From an uncultured Clostridia bacterium (lineage in GTDB: Bacteria > Bacillota > Clostridia > Oscillospirales > Ruminococcaceae): a DNA stretch of 64,000 nucleotides. The stretch is taken from assembly GCA_947383835.1 (NCBI GenBank), contig CANDEV010000002.1:1-64000 (forward strand), written 5' to 3'. Below are positions 26,161 through 35,114 of this stretch, in pieces; the stretch's first letter is position 1; each line of letters opens with the position of its first letter. A program made the position numbers and the translations under genes. The notes under the pieces were generated by a model. It was not told the origin of the DNA. It was given only the letters and a program-made list of their open reading frames with translations, and ran no database searches.

Positions 26161-26161
26161 A
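26133..26161 (+). terminator. Leaky terminator between antitoxin RNA and toxin
   Basis: GTCCTCCC/GGGGGGAC hairpin with a TTTTTA tail, 13 nt before the toxin start. Type III systems use such a terminator to set the RNA-to-toxin ratio. Confidence 0.85.
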
Positions 26162-26174
26162 TTGCGGGAGAATT

Positions 26175-26657
26175 ATGGTAAATTATGGCTGTTACAGAAT
26201 TAAGGACAGTTTTTTTGAAAGATTTACAGATCCTTATTTAAAGGGTAATAAAAAAGAAAGCCGCCCACACTATTATTGTTTTGCCGATAAAGAAGTGCGG
26301 GGGCTGTATTGGGTTATTCCCATGAGTCACAAGATTAACAAAGTTCAAAGAATTATTGATGACAGAACAGCTAAACATAAGCCATGTGATATACTTCACA
26401 TTATCAACATAAATGGTGATAAAAGCGCCTTTTTGATACAAGATATGTTTCCTATTACAGATGATTATATTGAACGTCCCTATACGATCAATGGAGTACA
26501 CTTGATAATTAAAGACTTAACGGATATTGAAGCTATACGGCGTAAGGCGAATAATGTGTACAGATTGATACATAGCCATGTTAAGCTGAACCCTACACAG
26601 CCCAATGTGTTGTTTATCAAGAACAAGCTAATTGAGGATTTGAAAATCAATTTATAA
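26175..26657 (+). CDS. cptN: Type III toxin, CptN/ToxN/AbiQ endoribonuclease family
   Basis: 160-residue endoribonuclease that is held inactive by its repeat RNA and cleaves RNA when released. Features I associate with the CptN branch are YRIKDSFFERFTDPYLKGNK at the N-terminus, SRPHYYCFADKEVRGLYWVIPMS near residue 34, SAFLIQDMFPITDDYIERPY near 88 and LNPTQPNVLFIKNKL at the end. GGGAG is 4 nt before the ATG. The locus lies between the YifB gene and rpoB. Such systems can stabilise DNA or abort phage infection; which applies here is unknown. Confidence 0.87.
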   Translation: MVNYGCYRIKDSFFERFTDPYLKGNKKESRPHYYCFADKEVRGLYWVIPMSHKINKVQRIIDDRTAKHKPCDILHIININGDKSAFLIQDMFPITDDYIERPYTINGVHLIIKDLTDIEAIRRKANNVYRLIHSHVKLNPTQPNVLFIKNKLIEDLKINL

Positions 26658-26713
26658 CTTTTGCGGCTAAAAAGCGTGTAATTGATTTCAATTTTAAAAG
26701 CGTTTATAAAAAC

Positions 26714-26759
26714 AAAGCGGATAACCGTTCCGAAAGGTGTACGGCTGTCCGCTTTTTTA
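26714..26759 (+). terminator. Terminator after the toxin gene
   Basis: Imperfect stem AAAGCGGATAACCGT/ACGGCTGTCCGCTTT followed by a T-run. Confidence 0.82.
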
Positions 26760-26798
26760 TGTGCAAAAAAATTTTTTTCAAAAAAGTCAAAAAAATAC

Positions 26799-26827
26799 TT
26801 GACAATTATTGCATATTGTAGTATAAT
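26799..26827 (+). promoter_or_regulatory. Promoter of rpoBC
   Basis: TTGACA at 26799-26804 and TATAAT at 26822-26827, spacer 17 bp. The 140-nt leader can pair TGTAATCTTAT (26845) with GATAAGATTGCA (26894), so a structured leader is possible. Confidence 0.85.
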
Positions 26828-26975
26828 AATATACTGTATCATAATGTAATCTTATGCCATTTTTACTATTTATATATAGTATACCACATAATTGATAAGA
26901 TTGCAATATTTTCTGAAAAATTTTTTTCGGAATGAAGTTTATTATCCCCGCAAAATTATAAGGAGGGACCCGCCT

Positions 26976-29900
26976 ATGGTAAATGTCAAGCCGGTGCAGC
27001 TCGGCAAAACGACCAGAATGAGCTTCGGAAAGATAAACGAGGCTTTGGAAATGCCGAATCTGATCGAGGTGCAGAAAAATTCCTATCAATGGTTTCTTGA
27101 TGAGGGAATGAAAGAAGTTTTCCGCGATGTTGCGGCTATTACAGACTACAACGGTAATCTGGTGCTGAACTTTGTGGATTACTCTATCGACAATACCCCG
27201 AAATATTCGGTAGCCGAGTGTAAGGAGCGTGACGTAACATATGCTGCTCCGCTTAGAGTAAAAGCTACTCTGTGGAACAAGGAAACAGGTGTTGTAAAAG
27301 AAAATGAAGTGTTTATGGGCGAATTCCCGCTTATGACCGACAGCGGCACGTTTATCATCAACGGCGCCGAGCGTGTTATAGTATCGCAGTTGGTTCGTTC
27401 TCCGGGCGTTTACTACGCTTTTGAAAAGGATAAAACAGGTAAAGACCTTTTTAAGGCTACAGTTATCCCAAACAGAGGCGCGTGGCTGGAGTATGAAATG
27501 GACTCCAACGATGTTGCTTATGTGCGAATCGATAAAAACAGAAAGATCCCCCTTACAACGTTTATCCGCTCCCTCGGCTGCGGTACCGACGTTGAAATAG
27601 AAGATTATTTCGGTACGGACGAACGTATTACTCAAACTATACTTCAAAAGGATACTACCAAAAACAGAGAGGAAGCTCTCCTCGAAGTATATAAAAAGCT
27701 CCGTCCCGGCGAGCCTCCCACAGTTGAGAGCGCAGAGAATCACCTTAACGGGCTGTTTTTTGACGCAAAGAGGTATGACCTTGCCCGCTTCGGAAGATAT
27801 AAGTACAACAAAAAACTCGGCGTTGCTTCGAGAATTGCGGGACACTATCTGTCGCGTCCCGTTGCAAACCCGTTCACAGGCGAAATTATCGCCGATGAGG
27901 GAGAGCTTATCAAATACGATAAGGCTATGGAGATCGAGCAGGCAGGTGTTGGCGAGGTCTGGCTCAGAGTTGAACACAGGGAGACCTTCACAACTCCCAC
28001 AGGTGAAACATCTCACAGCATAGAGGAGCGCGAAGTAAAGGTCATAGGCAACCGCATGGTGGACATGGCTCCTTACGTTGATTTCGACCCCAAGAAGTAC
28101 GGTATCAACGAAAAGGTCTACTTCGTTGTACTCAAGGAGATCCTTGAGACCGCTGCAGATAAGGAAGAGCTTGAGGAAATGGTCAAGAGCCGTGTTGACG
28201 ACCTTGTGCCGAAGCATATCATTCTTGACGATATCTATGCAACTATAAGCTATTTTATTAACCTTTGCGAGGGCGTAGGTCAGGTGGACGATATCGACCA
28301 CCTGGGCAACAGACGTATCCGTTCCGTGGGCGAGCTGCTCCAGAACCAGTTCAGGATAGGCTTTTCCCGTATGGAGCGCGTTATCCGCGAAAGAATGAAT
28401 ATTCAGGCGCAGGATATGGACGTTATCACCCCGCAGGCTCTTATAAATATACGTCCCATTACGGCGGCTATAAAGGAGTTTTTCGGTTCGTCACCGCTGT
28501 CCCAGTTTATGGATCAGACCAACCCGCTTGCGGAGCTTACTCATAAGAGACGTCTTTCCGCTTTGGGACCCGGCGGACTTTCCCGTGACCGCGCAGGCTT
28601 TGAGGTTCGTGACGTTCACTATTCCCACTACGGAAGAATGTGTCCTATCGAGACCCCTGAAGGTCCTAACATCGGTCTTATTTCTTATCTTGCTTCATTT
28701 GCGAGAATTAATGAGTACGGCTTTATCGAAGCGCCGTACAGAAGAGTGGACAAGACAACAGGCGTTGTTACGAACGAGGTAGTTTACATGACTGCCGACG
28801 TTGAGGACAACTATACCGTTGCTCAGGCTAACGAGCCTCTTACCGAGGACGGCAAGTTTGCCCGTCCCATAGTAAACGCAAGATGCAGGGATCAGATCCT
28901 TGAATGCGAGCGCGAGCGTATAGATTTTATGGACGTTTCTCCTAAAATGGTTGTTTCGATCGCTACGGCAATGATACCGTTCCTTGAAAACGACGACGCG
29001 AACCGTGCTCTCATGGGCGCTAACATGCAGCGTCAGGCTGTTCCTCTCCTTAAAACGGAAGCTCCTATCGTTGGTACCGGTATGGAGTACAAATCCGCTG
29101 TTGACTCTGGCGTATGCGTTATTTCAAAGCACGACGGCGTTGTGGACCGTGTTTCTGCCGACGAGGTAGTTATCAAGGAGGGCACGGGCGCAACTCACAG
29201 CTATAAGCTTATTAAGTTCAAGCGTTCCAACCAGGGCACCTGTGTGAACCAGCGTCCTATCGTAAGCAAGGGCGAGGAAGTCCATGTGGGACAGGTTCTT
29301 GCGGACGGTCCAGCTACAAGCAACGGTGAAATTTCTATCGGCAAAAACGCTCTTATCGGCTTTATGACCTGGGAGGGCTATAACTACGAGGACGCCGTTC
29401 TTCTTAACGAGAGGGTCGTTCGGGAGGATATTTACACCTCCGTCCATATCGAGGAGTATGAGATCGAATCCCGTGATACAAAGCTTGGACCAGAGGAGAT
29501 CACAAGAGATATCCCCAATGTTGGCGAGGACGCTCTCAAAGACCTTGACGACCGCGGAATTATCCGCATAGGCGCAGAAGTCCGCGCAGGCGACATTCTT
29601 GTCGGCAAGGTAACGCCTAAGGGCGAAACAGAGCTTACTGCCGAGGAAAGACTCCTCCGCGCTATATTCGGCGAAAAGGCGAGAGAGGTAAGGGATAACT
29701 CCCTTAAAGTACCTCACGGCGAGTCAGGCGTAATTATTGATGTAAAAGTGTTTACAAGAGAAAATTCCGAGGAGCTTGCTCCCGGCGTAAATATGCTTGT
29801 AAGATGTTATATTGCACAGAAGCGCAAGATATCTGTAGGCGATAAAATGGCGGGTCGTCACGGAAACAAGGGTGTTGTTTCCAGAATCCTCAAATCCGAG

Positions 29901-30749
29901 GATATGCCTTTCCTGCCTGACGGTACTCCTCTTGATATCGTGCTCAATCCTTTGGGCGTACCTTCACGTATGAATATCGGTCAGGTACTTGAAGTACACC
30001 TCGGTATGGCTGCCAAAAAGCTTGGCTGGAAGATTATGACGCCTGTTTTTGACGGTGCACACGAGGACGATATCCGTGAGTGCTTCAAGGCGGCGGGCAT
30101 CAGCGAGGACGGCAAGACCGTTCTTTATGACGGCAGAACGGGGGATAAGTTTGATAATCCCGTTACCGTAGGCTATATGTACTACCTTAAGCTCCACCAC
30201 CTTGTTGACGATAAGATCCATGCGCGTTCTGTAGGACCTTATTCTCTCGTTACGCAGCAGCCTCTGGGCGGTAAAGCGCAGTTCGGCGGTCAGCGTTTCG
30301 GAGAAATGGAGGTTTGGGCTTTGGAGGCTTACGGCGCGGCCTATACCTTGCAGGAGATCCTTACCGTTAAGTCCGACGACACCGTTGGACGTGTCAAGAC
30401 CTATGAGGCTATCGTTAAGGGACATAACGTTCCCAAGCCGGGAATACCCGAATCCTTTAAGGTACTTGTTAAGGAGCTTCAGTCACTCTGTCTCAACGTT
30501 AAGGTGCTCGATGAAAATGATGAAGAGATCGACCTCAAGCAAACCTTTGAGGACGACGATGATATTATCCCGCAGCCTGTTTCCGATGCCGAGGATATGG
30601 ACTTGACTCTCGGCGACGGCGACCTTGACGACGGCTTTACCTTTGAGGACGGGGACGAAGACGATGATGATTTTGACAGCTTTGACAGTGATGAAGATGA
30701 AGATGATGAAGAGGACTTCTCCTTTGATGGCGAAGATGACCTGATCTAA
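26976..30749 (+). CDS. rpoB: DNA-directed RNA polymerase subunit beta
   Basis: Beta subunit of RNA polymerase, 1257 residues. The N-terminal FGKINEALEMPNLIEVQKNS, the rifampicin pocket (SPLSQFMDQTNPLAELTHKR, then RRLSALGPGGLSRDR) and the C-terminal GGKAQFGGQRFGEMEVWALE are all canonical. The Asp, His and Ser commonly altered in rifampicin resistance are wild-type. A strongly acidic tail of about 65 residues (EDGDEDDDDFDSFDSDEDED) extends past the usual end. The start at 26976 has a strong AGGAGGG nine bases upstream. rplJ and rplL, the usual upstream neighbours, are absent here. Confidence 0.98.
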   Translation: MVNVKPVQLGKTTRMSFGKINEALEMPNLIEVQKNSYQWFLDEGMKEVFRDVAAITDYNGNLVLNFVDYSIDNTPKYSVAECKERDVTYAAPLRVKATLWNKETGVVKENEVFMGEFPLMTDSGTFIINGAERVIVSQLVRSPGVYYAFEKDKTGKDLFKATVIPNRGAWLEYEMDSNDVAYVRIDKNRKIPLTTFIRSLGCGTDVEIEDYFGTDERITQTILQKDTTKNREEALLEVYKKLRPGEPPTVESAENHLNGLFFDAKRYDLARFGRYKYNKKLGVASRIAGHYLSRPVANPFTGEIIADEGELIKYDKAMEIEQAGVGEVWLRVEHRETFTTPTGETSHSIEEREVKVIGNRMVDMAPYVDFDPKKYGINEKVYFVVLKEILETAADKEELEEMVKSRVDDLVPKHIILDDIYATISYFINLCEGVGQVDDIDHLGNRRIRSVGELLQNQFRIGFSRMERVIRERMNIQAQDMDVITPQALINIRPITAAIKEFFGSSPLSQFMDQTNPLAELTHKRRLSALGPGGLSRDRAGFEVRDVHYSHYGRMCPIETPEGPNIGLISYLASFARINEYGFIEAPYRRVDKTTGVVTNEVVYMTADVEDNYTVAQANEPLTEDGKFARPIVNARCRDQILECERERIDFMDVSPKMVVSIATAMIPFLENDDANRALMGANMQRQAVPLLKTEAPIVGTGMEYKSAVDSGVCVISKHDGVVDRVSADEVVIKEGTGATHSYKLIKFKRSNQGTCVNQRPIVSKGEEVHVGQVLADGPATSNGEISIGKNALIGFMTWEGYNYEDAVLLNERVVREDIYTSVHIEEYEIESRDTKLGPEEITRDIPNVGEDALKDLDDRGIIRIGAEVRAGDILVGKVTPKGETELTAEERLLRAIFGEKAREVRDNSLKVPHGESGVIIDVKVFTRENSEELAPGVNMLVRCYIAQKRKISVGDKMAGRHGNKGVVSRILKSEDMPFLPDGTPLDIVLNPLGVPSRMNIGQVLEVHLGMAAKKLGWKIMTPVFDGAHEDDIRECFKAAGISEDGKTVLYDGRTGDKFDNPVTVGYMYYLKLHHLVDDKIHARSVGPYSLVTQQPLGGKAQFGGQRFGEMEVWALEAYGAAYTLQEILTVKSDDTVGRVKTYEAIVKGHNVPKPGIPESFKVLVKELQSLCLNVKVLDENDEEIDLKQTFEDDDDIIPQPVSDAEDMDLTLGDGDLDDGFTFEDGDEDDDDFDSFDSDEDEDDEEDFSFDGEDDLI

Positions 30750-30835
30750 CGACCATACACTCGGTTCCTTCCGCCGCTAAGGCGGAGGGAGCATTCGCTG
30801 AACGCTGAAACAATTAGTTTAAAGGAGTGTTATAT

Positions 30836-33800
30836 TTGGAATTCAATGCGTTTGAATCTATTAAAATAGGGCTTGCTTCCCCCGAACAGATAAGACTTTG
30901 GTCTCACGGCGAGGTAACAAGACCCGAAACTATCAACTACAGAACACAGAAGCCCGAGCGGGACGGTCTTTTCTGCGAAAGGATATTCGGACCGCAAAAG
31001 GACTGGGAATGTCACTGCGGTAAGTATAAAAAAATACGCTTTAAGGGCAAGGTATGCGACCGCTGCGGCGTTGAGGTAACGCGTTCAAAGGTTCGCCGTG
31101 AGCGTATGGGTCATATCGACCTTGCTGCTCCCGCGTCCCATATCTGGTATTTTAAGGGCACTCCCTCGAGAATAGGTCAGGTCATAGAAGTATCTCAGAA
31201 ACGTCTTGAAGAGGTTCTGTATTTTACAAAATATATCGTAATCGACCCGGGCAGCACCGAGCTTATGAAAAAGCAGCTCCTTACCGAAAAGGAGTACGCG
31301 GATATGCGCGAGAAGTACGAGGACGATTTCTATGCCGATATGGGCGCGGAAGCTGTAAACGAGCTTCTTGAAGAGTACAGCCACGACAGATATGACAATT
31401 ATATCAATCTGCATCTTGAGGAATTTTCCAAGGTAACCGGCATTGACGAGGGCAGGATAAAGGATTTCCTTGCAAAGCGTTATTATGTAATTGCCGAAAA
31501 TGGAGAAAGCGAGATATATAATACAGGCGACGTTGTTTCAAGGACGACCTACAGAGAGGAGATACTCACATACAACAGAAAGCGTATAGATCCTCCGCGT
31601 CCTCTTATTACCGTTGAAACAGGTTCGGAGTATATCGAAAAGATATTCTTTGAGAAGATCGGCGATGCAAATATGACAGGAGAGTTTGATGAAATTGCCG
31701 ATAAGGACAATTGGATAAACAACCTTGTTTGGACTGCCAACGAGCTTAAAGCCGAGCTTGCGGATCTGCCTCAGGGTCAGAAGAAGATAAAGCTCCTTAA
31801 AAGACTTGAAATTATCGAAGCGTTCCGTCTTTCGGGAAATAAGCCCGAGTGGATGGTCATAAACGTGCTTCCCGTTATACCTCCCGATATCCGTCCCATG
31901 ATAATGCTGGACGGCGGCAGGTACGGTACTTCCGACCTTAACGACCTTTACAGGCGTGTTATCAACCGTAACAACCGTCTTAAAAAGATGCTGGAGCTTG
32001 AAGCCCCCGACATCATCATCAGAAACGAAAAGAGAATGCTTCAGGAGGCTGTTGACGCCCTTATTGACAACGGAAGACACGGCAGACCCGTTACCGGACC
32101 CAACAACCGTGCTCTCAAGTCTCTTTCCGATATGCTCAAGGGCAAGCAGGGACGTTTCCGTCAGAACCTTTTGGGTAAGCGTGTTGACTATTCGGGACGT
32201 TCCGTTATCGTAGTAGGTCCCGAGCTGAAAATGTTCCAGTGCGGTCTGCCTAAGGAAATGGCTTTGGAGCTTTTCAAGCCTTTCGTAATGAAGCGTCTTG
32301 TAGATACAGGCAAGGCTACAAATATCAAGTCCGCCCGCAAAAAGGTGGACAGAGCAGAAAACGACGTTTGGGACGCTCTTGAAAATGTTATCAAGGATCA
32401 CCCCGTTCTTCTGAACCGTGCTCCTACCCTCCACAGACTGGGTATCCAGGCATTTGAGCCTATCCTTGTCGAGGGTCGTGCGCTGAAGCTTCACCCGCTT
32501 GTTTGTACGGCTTACAACGCCGACTTTGACGGCGACCAGATGGCTGTCCATCTGCCTCTTTCGGCGGAAGCTCAGGCTGAAGCAAGGTTCCTCATGCTTG
32601 CGGCAAACAACCTTTTGAAGCCCTCGGACGGACGTCCCGTGGCTGTTCCGTCACAGGATATGGTTCTCGGTTCGTACTATCTGACAATGAAGAAAGAGGA
32701 TAAGGACGAAAACGGCAACTATATCGAAAAGGGCGCAGGAAAGGTGTTCCGCGATGTAAACGAGGCTCTTATGGCTTACAGCAGCGGAGTAATTTCCATA
32801 CACGCGCCTATAAAGGTAAGAGTTTCAAAGGATATCGGCGGCAGGACTGTCTCCAAGCTTATAGAGTGTACTGTGGGAAGAATTATTTTCAATGAGAATA
32901 TTCCGCAGAACTTGGGATATGTTGACAGAACAAATTCCGATAAACAGTTTGATCTTGAAGTTGACTTCCTTGTAAAGAGAGGACAGCTTTCCGATATTAT
33001 CGAGCGTTGTATCCGTATTCACGGAACAGCTACCACTTCGGAGGTTCTTGATAAGGTAAAGGCTCTGGGCTTCAAGTTCTCAACAAAGGCGGCAATTACC
33101 GTTGCGGTATGCGACGCTGAAATACCCGGTGCAAAGAAAAATATTCTTGCCGACGCTGACGCGCAGGTAGAGAAGATAAACAAGCTTTTCAAGCGCGGCT
33201 TCATATCCGCTTCGGAAAAGTCCAAGAGGTTCATCGACATCTGGAACAAGGCTACCGACGAGGTAACAACTGCCCTTAAGGACGGACTTGACAAGTACAA
33301 TCCTATCTTCATGATGGCTGACTCCGGTGCCCGTGGTTCTATCAACCAGATCCGTCAGCTTGCAGGTATGCGCGGACTTATCGCCAATACCTCCGGTTCG
33401 ACTATTGAGATGCCTATTCGTGCGAACTACCGTGAAGGTCTTAATATCTTGGAGTACTTTATCTCCTCCCGTGGTGCGAGAAAGGGTCTTGCCGATACCG
33501 CTCTGCGTACAGCCGACTCGGGTTACCTGACAAGACGTCTTGTAGACGTTTCGCAGGACGTTATTATCCGTGAGGAGGACTGCGGAACAGACGAAGGTAT
33601 CGAGGTTTACACTATCAAAAACGGCAACGAGATGATCGAGCCTCTCAAGGAGCGTCTTATCGGACGTTATCTTCTTGAAGACCTCCGCGACCCGAATACA
33701 GGCGATCTTATCATGAGCCGCAACAAGCTTATGACCGAGAGCGACGCTCAGAAGGTCGTAGACAGCGGCGTTGAAAGGGTAACTATCCGTTCCGTACTCA

Positions 33801-34762
33801 ATTGTAAGGCTAAGCACGGCGTTTGTGCGAAGTGCTACGGCGCAAACCTTGCAAACAATAATCTTGTTGCAGTAGGCGAGGCAGTAGGCGTAATTTCCGC
33901 ACAGTCTATCGGTGAGCCGGGTACACAGCTTACAATGAGAACGTTCCATACAGGCGGTATCGCTTCCGCGGAAGATATCACACAGGGTCTTCCCCGTGTT
34001 GAGGAGCTTTTTGAAAGCAGACGTCCCAAAAATGCGGCTATTATCGCAAGGATCGGCGGTACAGTTCGCATGGAGGAGATAAAGAAGATACGAAATGTTA
34101 TCATTACAAATCCGGAAACGGGAGACGAGGAGTATTATCCCGTTCCTTACGGCTTCAAGATAAAAGTCCATGAGGGAGATACCGTAGAGGCGGGAGCTTC
34201 CCTGACGGAGGGCTCTATCAATCCCGGAGATATACTTGCAGTCAACGGTCAGCAGGCTGTTCAAAACTATATCATTACCGAGGTACAAAAGGTTTACCGC
34301 CTACAGGGTGTTGATATCAACGATAAGCACATCGAGGTTATTGTTCGTCAGATGCTTCGCAAGGTCAAGATCGATGACAGCGGTTCAAGCTATATGCTTC
34401 CCGGTTCACTTGTTGACAAGAGAGAGATCGACGCTATCAATGCAGAGATACAGAAGCGTATTGACAACGGCGAAGAGGGACTTACCCTTGCCACAACAAT
34501 TCCTGTGCTTCAGGGTATTACTAAAGCGTCCTCCAATTCCGACAGCTTCCTTTCGGCAGCGTCATTCCAGGAGACAACAAGAGCGCTTACAGACGCCGCT
34601 ATCAAGGGCAAGAGCGATTACCTGCAAGGTCTTAAGGAAAATGTTATCATTGGTAAGCTTATCCCCGCAGGTACAGGTATGGATGTTTACAATAATATCC
34701 AGATCGTTAAGAATGAAAGCTCTGCCGAGCATAACAGCATTGCAGCTCCATCAACTCTTTAA
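30836..34762 (+). CDS. rpoC: DNA-directed RNA polymerase subunit beta'
   Basis: Beta' subunit, 1308 residues. It carries the zinc-binding CHCGKYKKIRFKGKVCDRCG near residue 57, the catalytic Mg2+ site NADFDGDQMAVH near 560, and the second zinc site CKAKHGVCAKCYG near 990. The start is a TTG at 30836, eight bases after AAAGGAG. An upstream GTG at 30827 overlaps that RBS. The 86-bp gap from rpoB contains a small hairpin (TTCCGCC/GGCGGAG, 30768-30790) but no T-run, so rpoB and rpoC are one operon. Confidence 0.98.
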   Translation: MEFNAFESIKIGLASPEQIRLWSHGEVTRPETINYRTQKPERDGLFCERIFGPQKDWECHCGKYKKIRFKGKVCDRCGVEVTRSKVRRERMGHIDLAAPASHIWYFKGTPSRIGQVIEVSQKRLEEVLYFTKYIVIDPGSTELMKKQLLTEKEYADMREKYEDDFYADMGAEAVNELLEEYSHDRYDNYINLHLEEFSKVTGIDEGRIKDFLAKRYYVIAENGESEIYNTGDVVSRTTYREEILTYNRKRIDPPRPLITVETGSEYIEKIFFEKIGDANMTGEFDEIADKDNWINNLVWTANELKAELADLPQGQKKIKLLKRLEIIEAFRLSGNKPEWMVINVLPVIPPDIRPMIMLDGGRYGTSDLNDLYRRVINRNNRLKKMLELEAPDIIIRNEKRMLQEAVDALIDNGRHGRPVTGPNNRALKSLSDMLKGKQGRFRQNLLGKRVDYSGRSVIVVGPELKMFQCGLPKEMALELFKPFVMKRLVDTGKATNIKSARKKVDRAENDVWDALENVIKDHPVLLNRAPTLHRLGIQAFEPILVEGRALKLHPLVCTAYNADFDGDQMAVHLPLSAEAQAEARFLMLAANNLLKPSDGRPVAVPSQDMVLGSYYLTMKKEDKDENGNYIEKGAGKVFRDVNEALMAYSSGVISIHAPIKVRVSKDIGGRTVSKLIECTVGRIIFNENIPQNLGYVDRTNSDKQFDLEVDFLVKRGQLSDIIERCIRIHGTATTSEVLDKVKALGFKFSTKAAITVAVCDAEIPGAKKNILADADAQVEKINKLFKRGFISASEKSKRFIDIWNKATDEVTTALKDGLDKYNPIFMMADSGARGSINQIRQLAGMRGLIANTSGSTIEMPIRANYREGLNILEYFISSRGARKGLADTALRTADSGYLTRRLVDVSQDVIIREEDCGTDEGIEVYTIKNGNEMIEPLKERLIGRYLLEDLRDPNTGDLIMSRNKLMTESDAQKVVDSGVERVTIRSVLNCKAKHGVCAKCYGANLANNNLVAVGEAVGVISAQSIGEPGTQLTMRTFHTGGIASAEDITQGLPRVEELFESRRPKNAAIIARIGGTVRMEEIKKIRNVIITNPETGDEEYYPVPYGFKIKVHEGDTVEAGASLTEGSINPGDILAVNGQQAVQNYIITEVQKVYRLQGVDINDKHIEVIVRQMLRKVKIDDSGSSYMLPGSLVDKREIDAINAEIQKRIDNGEEGLTLATTIPVLQGITKASSNSDSFLSAASFQETTRALTDAAIKGKSDYLQGLKENVIIGKLIPAGTGMDVYNNIQIVKNESSAEHNSIAAPSTL

Positions 34763-34782
34763 ATAATTGAAAAGGGGGCTTA

Positions 34783-35046
34783 TACTGATATCCAATTAAA
34801 AAGTGTATAAAAAATAAGAACCTGTCTTCACAAGATGTGTGTGCGGATTTTTGGCAAGATTTTGCTGAAATCAAGGCAAAAATCCGCAGGCATACTCGCG
34901 TATGGCAAGGATTTTTAACGCAGAGTTCGGCAAAAGATTGTCGAAAAGACGTGCATACAGCTTGTGAAGACAGGTTCTAAGCAAAGGCTTTGATATATGT
35001 GGTTTTGCTCAGATTTTTTATCTACACTTTTGATTGGGGATTAGTA
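34783..35046. repeat. Dispersed repeat family B, copy 2, inside a nested inverted repeat
   Basis: The inner element 34817-34978 shares its core with 17889-18052 and ends in a perfect 18-bp inverted repeat (AGAACCTGTCTTCACAAG at 34817, CTTGTGAAGACAGGTTCT at 34961). Outside it, a second imperfect inverted repeat of about 33 nt (34783-34815 with 35013-35046; shared AATTAAAAAGTGTA-like core) makes the whole region foldable as a nested stem. It fills the 350-bp gap after rpoC and may act as its terminator. Confidence 0.82.
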
Positions 35047-35114
35047 TTTTGCCCCTTTTTTCGTATTTTGTTCTAAAGACTGCTTTAATGCTTTGCTCAA
35101 AAGGAATGGATCAT

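Noticed and set aside
26787..28301. Long minus-strand open frame over rpoB (504 codons), and others over rpoC, metK and the sigma gene
   Set aside because: These lie opposite strongly conserved genes, have no RBS and match nothing; they reflect codon bias on the other strand.
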